From contig JAUXTN010000211.1 of the NCBI GenBank assembly GCA_030684355.1, forward strand, positions 1 through 64,000: 64,000 bases of DNA, in the 5' to 3' direction. The notes below the pieces were generated by a model. It did not search any database. It saw only the letters and a list, made by a program, of their open reading frames with translations, and was not told the DNA's origin. Shown one piece after another: positions 32,564-45,000 of this stretch (the stretch's first letter is position 1; each line of letters starts with the position of its first letter). The DNA comes from Pseudomonadota bacterium. Its GTDB lineage: Bacteria; Myxococcota_A; UBA796; SXON01. The position numbers and the translations under genes are program-made.

Positions 32564-34438
32564 ATGGGTCGGATACTGGCGGTGGACGATGACGCTCTTT
32601 CACGTGCGGTCATGGTCGATGCGCTGCGTTCCTTGGGGCACGAAGTCGTCGTCGTAGCGTCGGGGGCGGAGGCCCTCGCGCGCCTGGATCGCGACGCTTT
32701 CGACGTGATGATCACGGACATCGTGATGCCCGGCATGGACGGGTTGGAGCTCGCCCGCCGCGTCGCGGAGCGCCCGAACCGCCTGCCGGTGCTCCTCGTG
32801 AGCGGCGCGGCCCGGGTCGACGTGCGCGCCGCGCCGAACGCCGGGTTCCTCCCCAAGCCGCTCGACGCGGACCGTCTCGGCCGCTTCCTCGACGGCCTGC
32901 TGGGCGGCCCGAAGCGCGGTCCTACGCCCGCGCCCGCCGCCCAATGGAGCGGGCCCGAGTTCCTGGCGTCCGTGGCGGGGACGATCGACCAGTTCCCGCC
33001 CGTGCGCGTGCTCTTCCTCGCCTACCGCGTGGTCGCGTCGGGCGCGGTGCGCGTGGAGAAGGACGGCCGCGCCGCGCTCATCGGCCTGCGCGCGGGGAAC
33101 GTCGTCTACGTCACCGGGGTCCCCGGCCTGTTCGGGGGCCTCGCGGTTCCGGACGATCTGATCGACGGCCTCGGCGCCGCCGTCGCTGGCGGGTGCCCGC
33201 CGGACCGCGCGCTGGCGACCGCCGCGGAGGGCCTCGGCGTGTGGCTCGGCGGCCTGGTCGACGCCCGCGGGGGCAAGGTCTCCTTCGATTCGCGGTGGAT
33301 GCCGCCGGCCGGCGCGTTCCCCCTGCCCGAGCCCGTCCCGCGCATGCTCGCCCGCGGCCTCGCGGTCGGGCGCCCCGATGCCGTCGTCGCCCGCACGTGG
33401 CGCGCCCTCGAGACCGCCACGCTCTCGCTCCGCATGCCCGACGATTCGGCGGAGTCACGCTGGGGGATCGACGCCACCTCGATGCGCGTCCTCCGGATCG
33501 CCCCCCGCGCCCGCACGGTCGACGCCCTCCTCCGCGAGGCCGCCGGCACCGACCCCGCCCGGCGCACGGACGTCCTGCGCGCCCTCGACACCCTCCTGGT
33601 CCTCGGCCTCCTCGTGGTGGACGGCGGCCGGTTCGACGACCGGACGCCGGTGAAGCTGAACCGCCCGCCCGCGGATCCCACCCAGGAGGACTCGCGCGTG
33701 CGCCGCCTCGCGGAGGCCTCCGTGGCGATGGAGGGTGCGCACCCCATCGAGGTCCTGGAGCTCGCGGAGCGCCGCACGGTCACGGAGGACGATGTCGCCA
33801 ACGCCTACCGCGAGATCTCCCGCCGCTACCACCCCGACACGTTCTTCAACGCGCCGCCCGCCGTGCGCGTCCTCGCCGAGACCTGCTTCTCCCGCGTGAA
33901 CGGCGCGTACGACGCCCTGCGCGTGCCCGGCGGGCTTGGCGAGGCGAAGCGGTTCCTGGATGCCCGGGCGCGGGGGGTTCAATTCGTGAGCGAGAAGGAC
34001 CACCTCACCGCGCGGGTGGCGTTCCGACGCGCCGAGGTCGCGTACCGCGCGCGGGACTGGAAGGCCGCCGACGTGCTCTTCCAGGAGGCCGCGCGGCTCG
34101 ACGGGAACGCGTGGCCGCACCGCATGTACGCCGCCTACGGTGGGTGGCTCGCGAAGCGGCTGACGGCGGACCAGGCGGTCGCGGCGCTCGACGCGATCCA
34201 GGTGCCCGAGGCCGTGCGGATGGCGGAGATCCTCGTGCACTCGGGCAACGTCCTCAAGCTCGAGGCGCGGGAAGCGGAGGCCATCGTGCGCTACCGCGCC
34301 GCGGGTCAGAAGGATCCCACCAACCGCGAGGCCCAGCGCGAGATCCGGCTCTACGAGGTGCGGAACCCCGCGGCGCCGAAGCCCGGTGCCTCCGGGGGCG
34401 GCATCTTCGGGGGGTTGATCGGTCGAAAGAAGGAGTAG
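32564..34438 (+). CDS. response-regulator receiver / DUF4388-like / J-domain fusion
   Basis: The protein has 624 residues from the ATG at 32564, with GAGG 8 nt upstream. Residues 1-115 are a receiver domain with acidic D8/D9, phosphoacceptor D52 in ITDIVMPGMDG and the lysine in LPKPLD. The middle (about 125-390) resembles the DUF4388/PATAN type found in Myxococcota regulators. Residues about 395-455 form a J domain with HPD at 423-425, followed by TPR-like helices. A J domain would recruit an Hsp70, so phosphorylation could control a DnaK client; this is an inference. No histidine kinase is adjacent. Confidence 0.75.
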   Translation: MGRILAVDDDALSRAVMVDALRSLGHEVVVVASGAEALARLDRDAFDVMITDIVMPGMDGLELARRVAERPNRLPVLLVSGAARVDVRAAPNAGFLPKPLDADRLGRFLDGLLGGPKRGPTPAPAAQWSGPEFLASVAGTIDQFPPVRVLFLAYRVVASGAVRVEKDGRAALIGLRAGNVVYVTGVPGLFGGLAVPDDLIDGLGAAVAGGCPPDRALATAAEGLGVWLGGLVDARGGKVSFDSRWMPPAGAFPLPEPVPRMLARGLAVGRPDAVVARTWRALETATLSLRMPDDSAESRWGIDATSMRVLRIAPRARTVDALLREAAGTDPARRTDVLRALDTLLVLGLLVVDGGRFDDRTPVKLNRPPADPTQEDSRVRRLAEASVAMEGAHPIEVLELAERRTVTEDDVANAYREISRRYHPDTFFNAPPAVRVLAETCFSRVNGAYDALRVPGGLGEAKRFLDARARGVQFVSEKDHLTARVAFRRAEVAYRARDWKAADVLFQEAARLDGNAWPHRMYAAYGGWLAKRLTADQAVAALDAIQVPEAVRMAEILVHSGNVLKLEAREAEAIVRYRAAGQKDPTNREAQREIRLYEVRNPAAPKPGASGGGIFGGLIGRKKE

Positions 34439-34446
34439 GGGTTCCC

Positions 34447-34746
34447 CTACCGGCAGACGCTCTCGCAGACCTCGAGGTCAGGCGGCACGTCGCAAGCGGC
34501 GGCCGCGTAGGTCGTCAGGCATGCGTCCGCCGCTGCGGCGTCGAACGCCTCGCAGGCCAGGGCGCCTTGATCCGCGAGCGCGCCCGTGGCGGCGTCGAGG
34601 GCGTCGAGGCAGTCGGCCTCGCTGGCGTACCCGGCGGCTCCCAGCGTGTCACACGCGGTGTGCCGCGCGCAGATGGCGGCGGCGCGGTCGTCGAGGAAGG
34701 CCGTCACCTCGGGGCCGCGGCACCCGAGCGCCAGCATCAGCCACAT
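34447..34746 (-). CDS. small Cys-rich lipoprotein
   Basis: The protein is 99 residues from MWLMLALGC (or 96 from the next ATG at 34737, which overlaps the upstream stop as TGATG). The lipobox cysteine comes after only eight uncharged residues. About nine further cysteines are spaced like small disulfide-knit domains (AAAICARHTACD, EADCLDAL, LEVCESVC). It is translated directly after a second protein of the same style, and both lie behind an acyl-CoA dehydrogenase gene. The function is unknown. Confidence 0.6.
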   Translation of the reverse strand: MWLMLALGCRGPEVTAFLDDRAAAICARHTACDTLGAAGYASEADCLDALDAATGALADQGALACEAFDAAAADACLTTYAAAACDVPPDLEVCESVCR

Positions 34747-35017
34747 ACGAGGCAGGCGTCCGTGAACTCGGCGGCGCAGTCCTCGCCGGCGATGGCGTCC
34801 TCGTACGCGCGCAGGCACCCGGACATCGCGGTGGCGTCGTAGTCGGGGCACTGGTCGTCATCGTAGGGCTGCGCGGCCGCGGCGGCCTTGCAGTCGCCGA
34901 CGCCCTCGAAGCCCACGGTGCCGAGCTCCCCGCAGGTGTCGAGCCACTCGCAGTTGAGCTCTCCGCGCCGCACCTGGCTCTCGGAGTAGCCCATGCACGA
35001 GATCAGCAGGAGCAGGA

Positions 35018-35021
<4 letters not shown>
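34737..35021 (-). CDS. small Cys-rich lipoprotein
   Basis: The protein is 94 residues from the GTG at 35021, which overlaps the acyl-CoA dehydrogenase stop (GTGA). It starts with ILLLLISC after the initiator, a lipobox with no charged residue before it. Cysteines recur as CEWLDTCGE, GDCKAA, DQCPDY, SGCLRAY, EDCAAE and DACLVCG. It is a probable paralogue of the next gene downstream. Both are likely surface or periplasmic lipoproteins of unknown role. Confidence 0.6.
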
Positions 35022-36169
<1,148 letters not shown>

Positions 36170-36314
36170 GGGTACCTCAGGGAGCCCGCACCCTAATCGA
36201 AAACCGTTCGAACCGCGCGTGGGAAGCCGGGGCGCGCACTGGGCGGGTTTTCTGGACCGTACGGTTCGGCCGTTCGGGCGCCCGCGATCGGGGTCATCGG
36301 CGCGCCGGGCGCGT

Positions 36315-36320
36315 TAAAGC
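36315..36320 (+). promoter_or_regulatory. -10-like box TAAAGC, 5 nt before polA start
   Basis: TAAAGC ends 5 nt before the ATG at 36326. The 156-nt gap upstream otherwise holds only a 10-bp palindrome ACCGTACGGT. Confidence 0.35.
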
Positions 36321-36325
36321 GGCGC

Positions 36326-38911
36326 ATGCCGAAGAAGCTGCTCCTGGTCGATGCGCCCAACCACGCCTTCCGGGCGTACCACGCGATCCAATCGGACATG
36401 CGCGCGCCGGACGGCTTCCCGACCCGCTGCCTGTACGGCTTCAGTCGCATGCTGCTCGCGCTCGTCCGTGAGCACCAACCCGACTACGTCGCGTTCGTCT
36501 TCGACGTAGGAAAGAGCTTCCGCAACGCTCTCTACCCCGCGTACAAGGGCCAGCGTCCGGACATGCCGGACGACCTCCGCCAGCAGTGGGGCGAGCTGCG
36601 CCCGCTCATCGAGGCCTTCGGGTTCCACGTCATCGCCGAGCCGAACACCGAGGCGGACGACGTCATCGGGACCCTCGCCTGCCGCCTCGCGTCGGACGAC
36701 GTTCACGTCGGGATCGTCAGCAGCGACAAGGACTTCGGCCAGCTCGTCGACCACCGGATCCACCTGCTCGACCTCATGAAGGGCGTGGACTACGGCCCGG
36801 ACCAGATCCGGGAGAAGTGGGGGGTCGGGCCCGACCGCATCATCGACCTGCTCTCGTTGATGGGGGACACCTCGGACAACGTGCCGGGCGTGCCCGGGGT
36901 CGGCGAGAAGAAGGCCGCCCAGTTCATCCAGAAGTTCGGGGACCTCGAGGGGGTGCTCGCCAATACGGCGGCCATCGGCGGCAAGACCGGCCAATGCGTC
37001 GCGGACAATGCCGAGGCCGTGCGGCTCGCGCGCCGGCTCGTGACGATCGACACCGCGGTGCCGCTCGACGTGGGGCTCGACACGCTGGTGCCGCGGCCGC
37101 GGGACGAGAACGCCCTCCGCGAGAAGCTCGCCCGCTGGAACTTCAAGACCCTGCTGACCGACCTCGGCCTCGGCGCGCCGCCGCCGATGCGCACGGCCAA
37201 CGCCGAGGGTTGGCACACGATCGAGTGCACTGCGGTGTGGGGCCCCGGGCCTCTCGCGGAGCTCGACCGTCGCCTCCGCGCCGCCGGCCGGGTGGCGCTC
37301 GCGGTCGAGACGAGCGGCCCGGACTTCCTCGTCGACGTGCCGACCCGGATCACGTTCGGTTGGACGGAGGCGGGACATCCGCACCTCGCGCGGGTCCCGG
37401 TGGACGACGCCTCGCTCGCCGCGCTCCGCGCCCTCCTCGCCGATCCCGACGTCGAGAAGACCGGGTTCGACCTGAAGCAGACCACCAAGTTCCTCGCGTC
37501 CGCCGGGGCCCCCCTCGCGGGCGTCGCGGGGGACGTGATGGTGGCCGACTACCTCCTCGTGCCCGAGCAGAAGCACACGCTCGACGACTTAGGCAAGCGC
37601 TACGTCGATCATCCGCTCACCGGCGCGCTCGGCGAGGAGGCCCAGCTCGGCTGGATGCTCGACGCCCTGCTCACCGAGAAGCTCGAGGAGAACGGCGTCT
37701 CCGGGGTGTACCGCGACATCGAGCTGCCGCTCGTGCCCGTGCTCGCGGACATGGAGCGCGCCGGCATCGGGGTGGACGTCGGGGCCCTGGCGGCCCTCTC
37801 CGCCGAGCTCGGCACGCGCCTCGTCGAGGAGGAGCGCAATTGTCATACGTTGGCGGGGTGCGAGTTCAACGTCGCGTCGACCCAGCAGCTCGCCGAGGTG
37901 CTGTTCGACAAGCTGGGGCTGAAGGGCGGGAAGCGCACGAAGACCGGCTGGAGCACCGACGCCGACACGCTGGACAAGCTCCGGGAGGAGCACCCGCTCC
38001 CCGGCGCGATCCTCGCGTGGCGCGAGCTCTCCAAGTTGAAGGGCACCTATGTCGACGCCCTGCCGCCCGCCGTCCACCCCCGGACGGCCCGGATCCACAC
38101 GAACTTCCGGCAGACGGTCGCCGCCACCGGTCGCCTCTCGTCGATCGACCCCAACCTCCAGAACATCCCCGTCCGTAGCGACGAGGGCCGGCGCATCCGC
38201 CGCTGTTTTGTCGCGGCGCCCGGGCACGTGTTCCTCTCCGCGGACTACTCCCAGATCGAGCTGCGGATCCTGGCGCACTACTGCCAGGAGGGGCCGCTCG
38301 TCGAGAGCTTCCGCAACGACGAGGACATCCACCGCCGCACCGCGTCCGAGATCTTCGGCGTCATGCCCGGGCTCGTGAGCCCGGAGATGCGCCGCGCCGC
38401 CAAGGCGATCAACTTCGGCATCGTGTACGGCATGGGCGCGTTCCGCCTCGCGAACGACCTCCGCATCTCGCGCACCGAGGCCCAGAGCTACATCGACGGG
38501 TACTTCGCCCGCTATCCGCAGGTGCGCGCGTACATGGACGGCGCGATCGCTCGCGCCCGCGAGAAGGGCTACGCCGAGACCCTCTACGGTCGCCGCCGCC
38601 CGAACCAGGGCCTCGACGCCAAGAACCCGATGGACCGCTCGGGTGCCGAGCGCATCGCGATCAACACGCCGATCCAGGGCACCGCGGCGGACCTCATCAA
38701 GCTCGCGATGGTGCGCGTCCACGCGGACCTCGCCGGAACCCCCGCGCGCCTGCTCCTCCAGGTCCACGACGAGCTCGTCATCGAGGTCCCCGAGGGGGAC
38801 GTTGCCGCGGTCGCCGCGCGCGTGAAGGCCACGATGGAGGGCGCCGCCTCGCTGTGCGTCCCGTTGAAGGTCGACACCGGCTGGGCGCGCACCTGGGACG
38901 CCGCGCACTGA
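36326..38911 (+). CDS. polA: DNA polymerase I
   Basis: The 861-residue repair and Okazaki-fragment polymerase has a 5' nuclease domain (1-290; LLLVDAPNHAFRAYHA, EADDVIG, SSDKDFGQLV, GDTSDNVPGVPGVGEKKA). A 3'-5' exonuclease-like domain (about 300-470) follows, then the polymerase domain with D640 in SADYSQIELRI and HDE at 814-816. The proofreading domain looks inactive: exo I reads AVET at 326-329, without the DxE aspartate, and exo II is altered. The stop lies in a 21-bp tandem repeat. Confidence 0.96.
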   Translation: MPKKLLLVDAPNHAFRAYHAIQSDMRAPDGFPTRCLYGFSRMLLALVREHQPDYVAFVFDVGKSFRNALYPAYKGQRPDMPDDLRQQWGELRPLIEAFGFHVIAEPNTEADDVIGTLACRLASDDVHVGIVSSDKDFGQLVDHRIHLLDLMKGVDYGPDQIREKWGVGPDRIIDLLSLMGDTSDNVPGVPGVGEKKAAQFIQKFGDLEGVLANTAAIGGKTGQCVADNAEAVRLARRLVTIDTAVPLDVGLDTLVPRPRDENALREKLARWNFKTLLTDLGLGAPPPMRTANAEGWHTIECTAVWGPGPLAELDRRLRAAGRVALAVETSGPDFLVDVPTRITFGWTEAGHPHLARVPVDDASLAALRALLADPDVEKTGFDLKQTTKFLASAGAPLAGVAGDVMVADYLLVPEQKHTLDDLGKRYVDHPLTGALGEEAQLGWMLDALLTEKLEENGVSGVYRDIELPLVPVLADMERAGIGVDVGALAALSAELGTRLVEEERNCHTLAGCEFNVASTQQLAEVLFDKLGLKGGKRTKTGWSTDADTLDKLREEHPLPGAILAWRELSKLKGTYVDALPPAVHPRTARIHTNFRQTVAATGRLSSIDPNLQNIPVRSDEGRRIRRCFVAAPGHVFLSADYSQIELRILAHYCQEGPLVESFRNDEDIHRRTASEIFGVMPGLVSPEMRRAAKAINFGIVYGMGAFRLANDLRISRTEAQSYIDGYFARYPQVRAYMDGAIARAREKGYAETLYGRRRPNQGLDAKNPMDRSGAERIAINTPIQGTAADLIKLAMVRVHADLAGTPARLLLQVHDELVIEVPEGDVAAVAARVKATMEGAASLCVPLKVDTGWARTWDAAH

Positions 38912-38962
38912 TCCAGGTGCGCCGCGCACTGATTTAGGTGCGGCGCGCACGGAACTGGTTGC
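38900..38962 (+). repeat. three 21-bp tandem repeats across the polA stop
   Basis: Copies are at 38900-38920, 38921-38941 and 38942-38962. The first two match at 19 of 21 positions and the third at 15 of 21 with the first. A partial fourth (GCCGCGCG) follows. The unit length equals seven codons, and the polA stop TGA falls in copy one. Confidence 0.8.
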
Positions 38963-39030
38963 GCCGCGCGGGGGCCTCGTCGGAGTAAGTTCTGCCCGCG
39001 TGCTCCGTTTCAGGCGCGCGTGGGGACCAG

Positions 39031-42000
39031 ATGCGGCGCTCGACTCGATGGATGATCGGCCTCGGACTCGTTGTCGCGTGCCGGCGGGGCCCCACGACGG
39101 AGGTGCCCGTCGAGGCGGCGCCCGCGGCGAGCATGGAGGCGAAGGTGGACTTCCAGGAAGACCCGACGAAGCGCGGCCTCGGCATGCGGCTGTACGAGGC
39201 GCGCCCGGAGGACGGGGGCGCCGATCGCGTGCCCGTCGCGCCCTCCACCCCGCTCGATGCCGCCACCATCACCCGGCTCCTCGCGCGGCTCCCGGCGTTG
39301 GAGATCGAGCCCGACGACGCTGCCGCCTTCGCCCTGCGCGAGGGCCCGATGCCCCCGCCGCGCACCGGCGACACCGTGACGGTCACGTTCCCGAGCGCAT
39401 CGGACGCGCCCGCCCCCGTGGTCGAGAGCGGCCCGCTCACGGTCGTGCGCCGGGCCCCCGAGGGGGAGGTGCCGATGGCGCCGCACCTCTCCGTCACGTT
39501 CTCGCGCGCGATGGTCCCGGTGACCTCCCAGGAGGAGGCCGCGAAGACCGTCCCGGTCAGGCTCACGCCGACCCCCAAGGGCGACTGGCGCTGGCTCGGC
39601 ACGAAGACCCTCGTGTTCGAGCCGGACCCGCGGTTCCCGATGGCGACCGCCTACCAGGCCGAGATCCCCGCGGGGACACGCTCCACGGACGGGACCGCCC
39701 TCACCGACGCCGTCTCCTGGACCTTCGCCACCCCGCCGCTCGTCCTCCAGTCCTACTGGCCCGACGGCGGCCGCCGGCGCGGCGCGGAGGCCATGCCCCA
39801 GCCGCTGAACCCCGTCCTCTTCCTCGGCTTTGACCAGGCGGTCGACCCGGCCGCGCTCGTCCCGCACCTCCGCCTCAAGGGCGGCACCGGCGACGTCGCG
39901 CTCCGCCTCGCCACGAAGGAGGAGATCGCGAAGGTTCCGGAGGTCGAGTCCCGGGTGGGCCAGGCCCAGCCGGACCGCCGGCTCGCCCTCACCCCCACCG
40001 TCCCGCTCGCCCGCGCGACCACCTACGAGGTGGTCGTCCCCGAGGGCGCACCCTCCGCCGAAGGCCCGCGCCTCACGACGAAGGACCAGTCGTTCTCGTT
40101 CCGCACCTACGGACCGATGCAGGTGAGCGCACCCGAGTGCTGGAACCAACACCCGTGCCCGCCCACCGCGCCGTGGAGCGTCGCGTTCACCAACCCGATC
40201 GACCTCGATCGCTTCGACGCCGCCGCGTTCACCGTCACCCCCGCGGTTCCCGGCCTCCAGGTGAACGCCCACGGCAACACGGTCTCCCTGCAGGGCCTCT
40301 ACACCGGGCGCACCACCTACACCCTGACCGTCGCGGCGAGCGTCCCCGACGTGTTCGGGCAGACCCTCGGCGCGGCGAGCACGTTCAAGGTCGAGGTCGG
40401 CCCCGCCGAGCAGACGCTGCGCGGTCCCAACGACACGTTCGTGACCGTCGACCCCTCGGGCCCGCCCCAGGTCTCCTTCTTTACGACCAACCACAAGGCC
40501 CTGCGCGTCACCGTGCATCGCGTGGCTCCCGACGACTGGGCGGCCTGGGTGGCGTGGAACGAGAAGTACCGGTGGGCCGACGCGCGCAAGGCCCCGATCC
40601 CCGGCACCAAGGTTCACTCGGGCACCGTGACGGTGGCGGGCGAGCCCGACCGGCAGGTCGAGACCGCCTTCGATCTCGCACCCTATCTGACCGGAACCTC
40701 CGGGCAATTCATCGTCCAGGTCGAGCCCACCGTGCAGCCGAAGGAGCGCTGGCAGCAGCAGGAGTGGCTCGGGTGGGTGCAGGTGACGAAGCTCGGGCTG
40801 ACCGTGTTCCAGGAGCGCGACGCCCTGACCGTGTGGTCGACGGACCTCGGCACCGGGAAGCCGCGCGCCGACGTGGAGACCCGCCTCCTCGGTGGGCCCG
40901 CGGACACCGGCCGCACCGGAGCGGACGGCCTCGTCCGGTTGTCGTTCGCGACGGAGGCGAACGCGGTGGTCGCCCGCGCCGGTGACGACGTGGCGATCCT
41001 CCCGCAGTCCCCCGGCGGCTGGGGCGGTGGCTGGTACCGCCTCGACGACACCCGCGAGCTCCGCTGGTTCGTGTTCGACGACAAGAACCTCTACAAGCCC
41101 GGCGAGACCGTGCACGTCCGCGGCTGGCTCCGTACGCGCACCCCCGGCGTGGACGGCGATCTCGTCGCCACCCGCACCTCGACGGTGCGCTGGTCCGCGT
41201 TCTCCAGCCAGGGGAACCCCCTCGGCGAGGGCACCGTCACCGTGACCGGGCTCGGCGGCTTCACGCTCGACCTCCCCCTGCCGAAGACCCCGAACCTCGG
41301 CACGGCGCGCATCGACTTCACCGCCGCGGACGGCGACACCACCGAGCCGTCGACCTCGCTCTCGTTCGAGATCCAGGAGTACCGGACCCCCGAGTTCGCC
41401 GTGTCCGCGAGCGGAGGCGATGGCGTCTACGCGCTCGGCGAGGACGCGATCGTAGACGTGTCCGCGGCCTACTACGCCGGCGGGGGCCTGCCCTCCGCGC
41501 CCGTGCGCTGGGAGGTGAGCGCCGCGCCGGCCACCTTCGTGCCGCCGGGCCGTGGCGACTGGAGCTTCGGGCCCTGGTCCCCGTGGTGGCGCGAGTGGGG
41601 CGGGAGCGAGCCCTACGTCGAGCCCGAGCGGCTCAGCGGCGTCACCGACTCGACCGGGGAGCACCATCTCGGCATCCACTTCGAGTCGCTCGACCCGGTG
41701 CGCCCGATGACGGTCACCGCCGAGGCCACCGTCGAAGACGTGAACCGGCAGGCGTGGACCGCCGCCAAGTCCTTCCTGGTGCATCCCGCGGACGTGTACG
41801 TCGGCCTGAAGACGCCGAAGGCCTACGTCGAGGCCAGGACGCCCGTCGAGGTCGAGGCCATCGTCGTGGACCGCGAGGGCCGGGCCGTCCCGGGGCAGGG
41901 GATCGAGGTCGTCTTCGAGCGCCTCGTGTGGAAGCACACGGCCAAGGGCTGGGACGAGGTGGCCGAGGCCGCGGGGTCGGCGACGATCCCGGGCGCGGGC

Positions 42001-45000
42001 AAGACGCGATTCGTGCCGGAGGCCGGCGGCAGCTACCGGGTCGTGGCGACGGTCAAGGACAGCCACGGCCGGAAGAACGAGACGACGCTCCAGGTGTGGG
42101 TGACCGGCGAGCAGGTGGTGCCCGACCGCGGCGTCGCGCAGGAGCAGGTCACGCTCGTGCCGGAGAAGAAGAGCTACGCGGTCGGGGAGTCCGCCAACGT
42201 GCTCGTGCAGGCGCCGTTCTCGCCCGCGGAGGGCGTCCTCACCGTCCGCGCGGGTGGCCTCCTCCTGGAGACCCGCGCCTTCCACCTCGACGGGGCGTCG
42301 ACGACCCTCGCCATCCCCGTCACCGAGCGCCACGTCCCCGACTTCACCGTCGCCGTGGACCTCGTGGGGGCGCGGGCGCGCGCCGGGGACGACGGAACGC
42401 CGCGCACCGACCTGCCGAAGCGCGTGGCCTACGCCGCCGGCTCGCTCACCTTCGAGGTGCCGCCGCTGCTCCGCACCCTCACCGTGGCGGTCACGCCGGC
42501 CGTGGCGCGCCTGGAGCCGGGCGGGGAGACCTCCGTGGAGGTCGTCGTCACCGGCCCGGACGGCAAGCCGGTCCCGAACGCCGAGCTCGCCGTGGTCGCC
42601 GTCGATGAGGCCGTCCTCGCGCTCACCGGGTACAAGCTGCCGGATCCGCTCGCCACGTTCTACGCCGCGCGCGGGGACGGCGTGAGCAGCCACCACCTCC
42701 GCCAGTGGGTCCAGCTCGTCGATCCCACCGCGCTCGTCGGTGGGATGGGCGACGCCGGGCCCGGCGACGAGAGCATCGCGCTCCAGTCGCTCGGCTACGC
42801 CGAGGGCGGCGGCGGGTTCGGGGGCGTCGTGTCGGAGAAGCGCGCCTCCAAGAACGGGGCGATCGCGCGGAGCCGCGCCGCTCCCGCTCCCTCCACGGTT
42901 CCGATGGCCGACGCCATGGCGATCCCGGACGCGGCCTCCACCCAGCAGATCCAGGTGCGGTCGGACTTCGCGGCGGTCGCGCTCTGGGCGCCCTCCGTCT
43001 ACACCGACCTCCGCGGCGTCGCGACGGTGCCCCTCCGGGTGCCGGACTCGCTCACCCGCTACCGGGTGATGGTCGTGGCCGTCGCGAAGGACACGCTGTT
43101 CGGCTCGGGGGAGGCCGACGTGACCGCGCGGCTCCCGCTGATGATCCGCCCCTCGCCGCCGCGGTTCCTCAACTTCGGGGACCGCGTGGAGATCCCCGTC
43201 GTCCTGCAGAACCAGACGGACGCGCCGCTCACGGTCGATCTCGCCCTGCGCACGTCGAACCTGGCGCTGCTCTCGGCGGTGACGGACCCGCTCCCGCAGG
43301 GGAGCGCCGCGATCGGCGCGCAGGCCGGGCGCCGCGTGACGGTCCCCGCGAACGATCGCGTCGAGGTTCGGTTCCCAGCCGCGGCCGCGATGGCCGGGAC
43401 CGCGCGCATCCAGCTCGCCGCGGTGTCGGGCGCCCATGCCGACGCCGCCAACGTCGAGCTGCCGGTGTGGACGCCCGCGACGACCGAGGCGTTCGCCACC
43501 TACGGCACCTTCGACGGTGCTTCAGCCCAGACCAGCGCCGAGCGCCTCGCCGTGGCCGCGCCCCCAGAGGTGTGGCCGCAGTTCGGCGGGCTGGAGGTGA
43601 CCGTCTCCTCCACGCAGCTCCAATCGCTCACCGACGCCTTCGTGTACCTCGTGCGCTACCCCTACGACTGCAACGAGCAGCTCGCGTCGCGGCTCCTCGG
43701 CGTGGCCGCCCTCCGCGACGTGCTCGGCGCCTTCGCCTCCGCCGAGCTCCCCGCGAAGGGGGTCCTCGAGGCCACCGTCGCCGCCGACATCGAGCGGCTG
43801 GCCGAGCGCCAGAACGTGAACGGGGGCTGGGGCTTCTGGCGGCGTGGCGACGAGGGCTGGCCGTACCTCGGCGTGCACGTCACGCACGCGCTCGTGCGAG
43901 CCAAGGCGAAGGGCTACGCGGTGGAGCCGCGGAGCTACGACAGCGCGCTCGGCTACCTCCGGAAGATCGAGCACCACCTCCCGCGGACCTACTCGCAGGA
44001 ATCGAAGTGGGCGATCCGCGCCTACGCGCTGCACGTCCTCTCGCTCGCCGGAGACCCCAACGTCGGCAAGGCGAAGGCGCTCGTCGCGGAGGCTGGCGTC
44101 GACGAGCTCGGCGCGGAGTCGATGGGCTGGCTCCTGCCGACGCTCGTGGAGGGCAAGGCCACCAAGGAGGTCGCCGCGATCCGGACGTGGCTCCAGAACC
44201 ACGTCACCGAGACCGCCGCGGGCGCGCACTTCGTGACCTCCTACAGCGACGGCGCCCAGGTGCTCCTGCACTCGGATCGCGTCGCGGACGGTGTCTTGTT
44301 GGAGGCCCTGCTCCGCACCGAGCCGAAGAGCGAGCTCATCCCCAAGCTGGTCGACGGCCTCCTCGCGCACCGGAAGGCCGGGCGGTGGGCGAACACGACC
44401 GAGAACGCGCACGTGCTGCTCGCGCTGGATCGCTACTTCCACGTCTACGAGGGCGTCACGCCCGCGTTCCTGGCGCGGGTGTGGCTCGGCACGGGCGTGG
44501 CGGGCGAGCAGCGGTTCGAGGGCCGGAGCACGGACCGCGCGCAGATCGACGTGCCGATGGCGTGGCTCCAGGAGCGCGGCGCCCAGGACCTCGTCGTCGG
44601 GAAGGAGGGCGCCGGGCGGCTCTACTACCGGGTCGGCCTGCGGTACGCGCCGCTGGACCTCGATCCCGAGGCCGCCGACTACGGCTTCGCGGTCACGCGG
44701 GCCTACGAGCCCGTGGACGATCCCGCGGACGTCACCCGCGCGCCCGACGGCACGTGGACCATCCGGGCAGGCGCTCGCGTCCGGGTCCGCCTCACGATGG
44801 CGACGCCCATGCGCCGCTACCACGTGGCGCTGGTGGACCCCCTCCCCGCCGGCCTCGAGGTGCTCAACCCGGACCTCGCGGTCACCGGCGCGATCCCCCA
44901 GGATCCGTCGGCTCCGCCCGCCCCGTACTGGTGGTGGATGCGCACCTGGTACGACCACGAGAACCTGCGCGACGAGCGGGTCGAGGCCTTCGCGTCGTTG

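Noticed and set aside
36240-36300. GTTCG-rich stretch that recalls a tRNA T-loop
   Set aside because: No acceptor, D or anticodon stems can be paired around it. No tRNA was found anywhere in the window.
39010-43437. A 1475-codon open frame on the minus strand opposite the alpha-2-macroglobulin gene
   Set aside because: It is the Arg/Gly/Ala-rich complement of a strongly coding frame with clear domains and thioester motif; long antisense frames are expected at this GC content.
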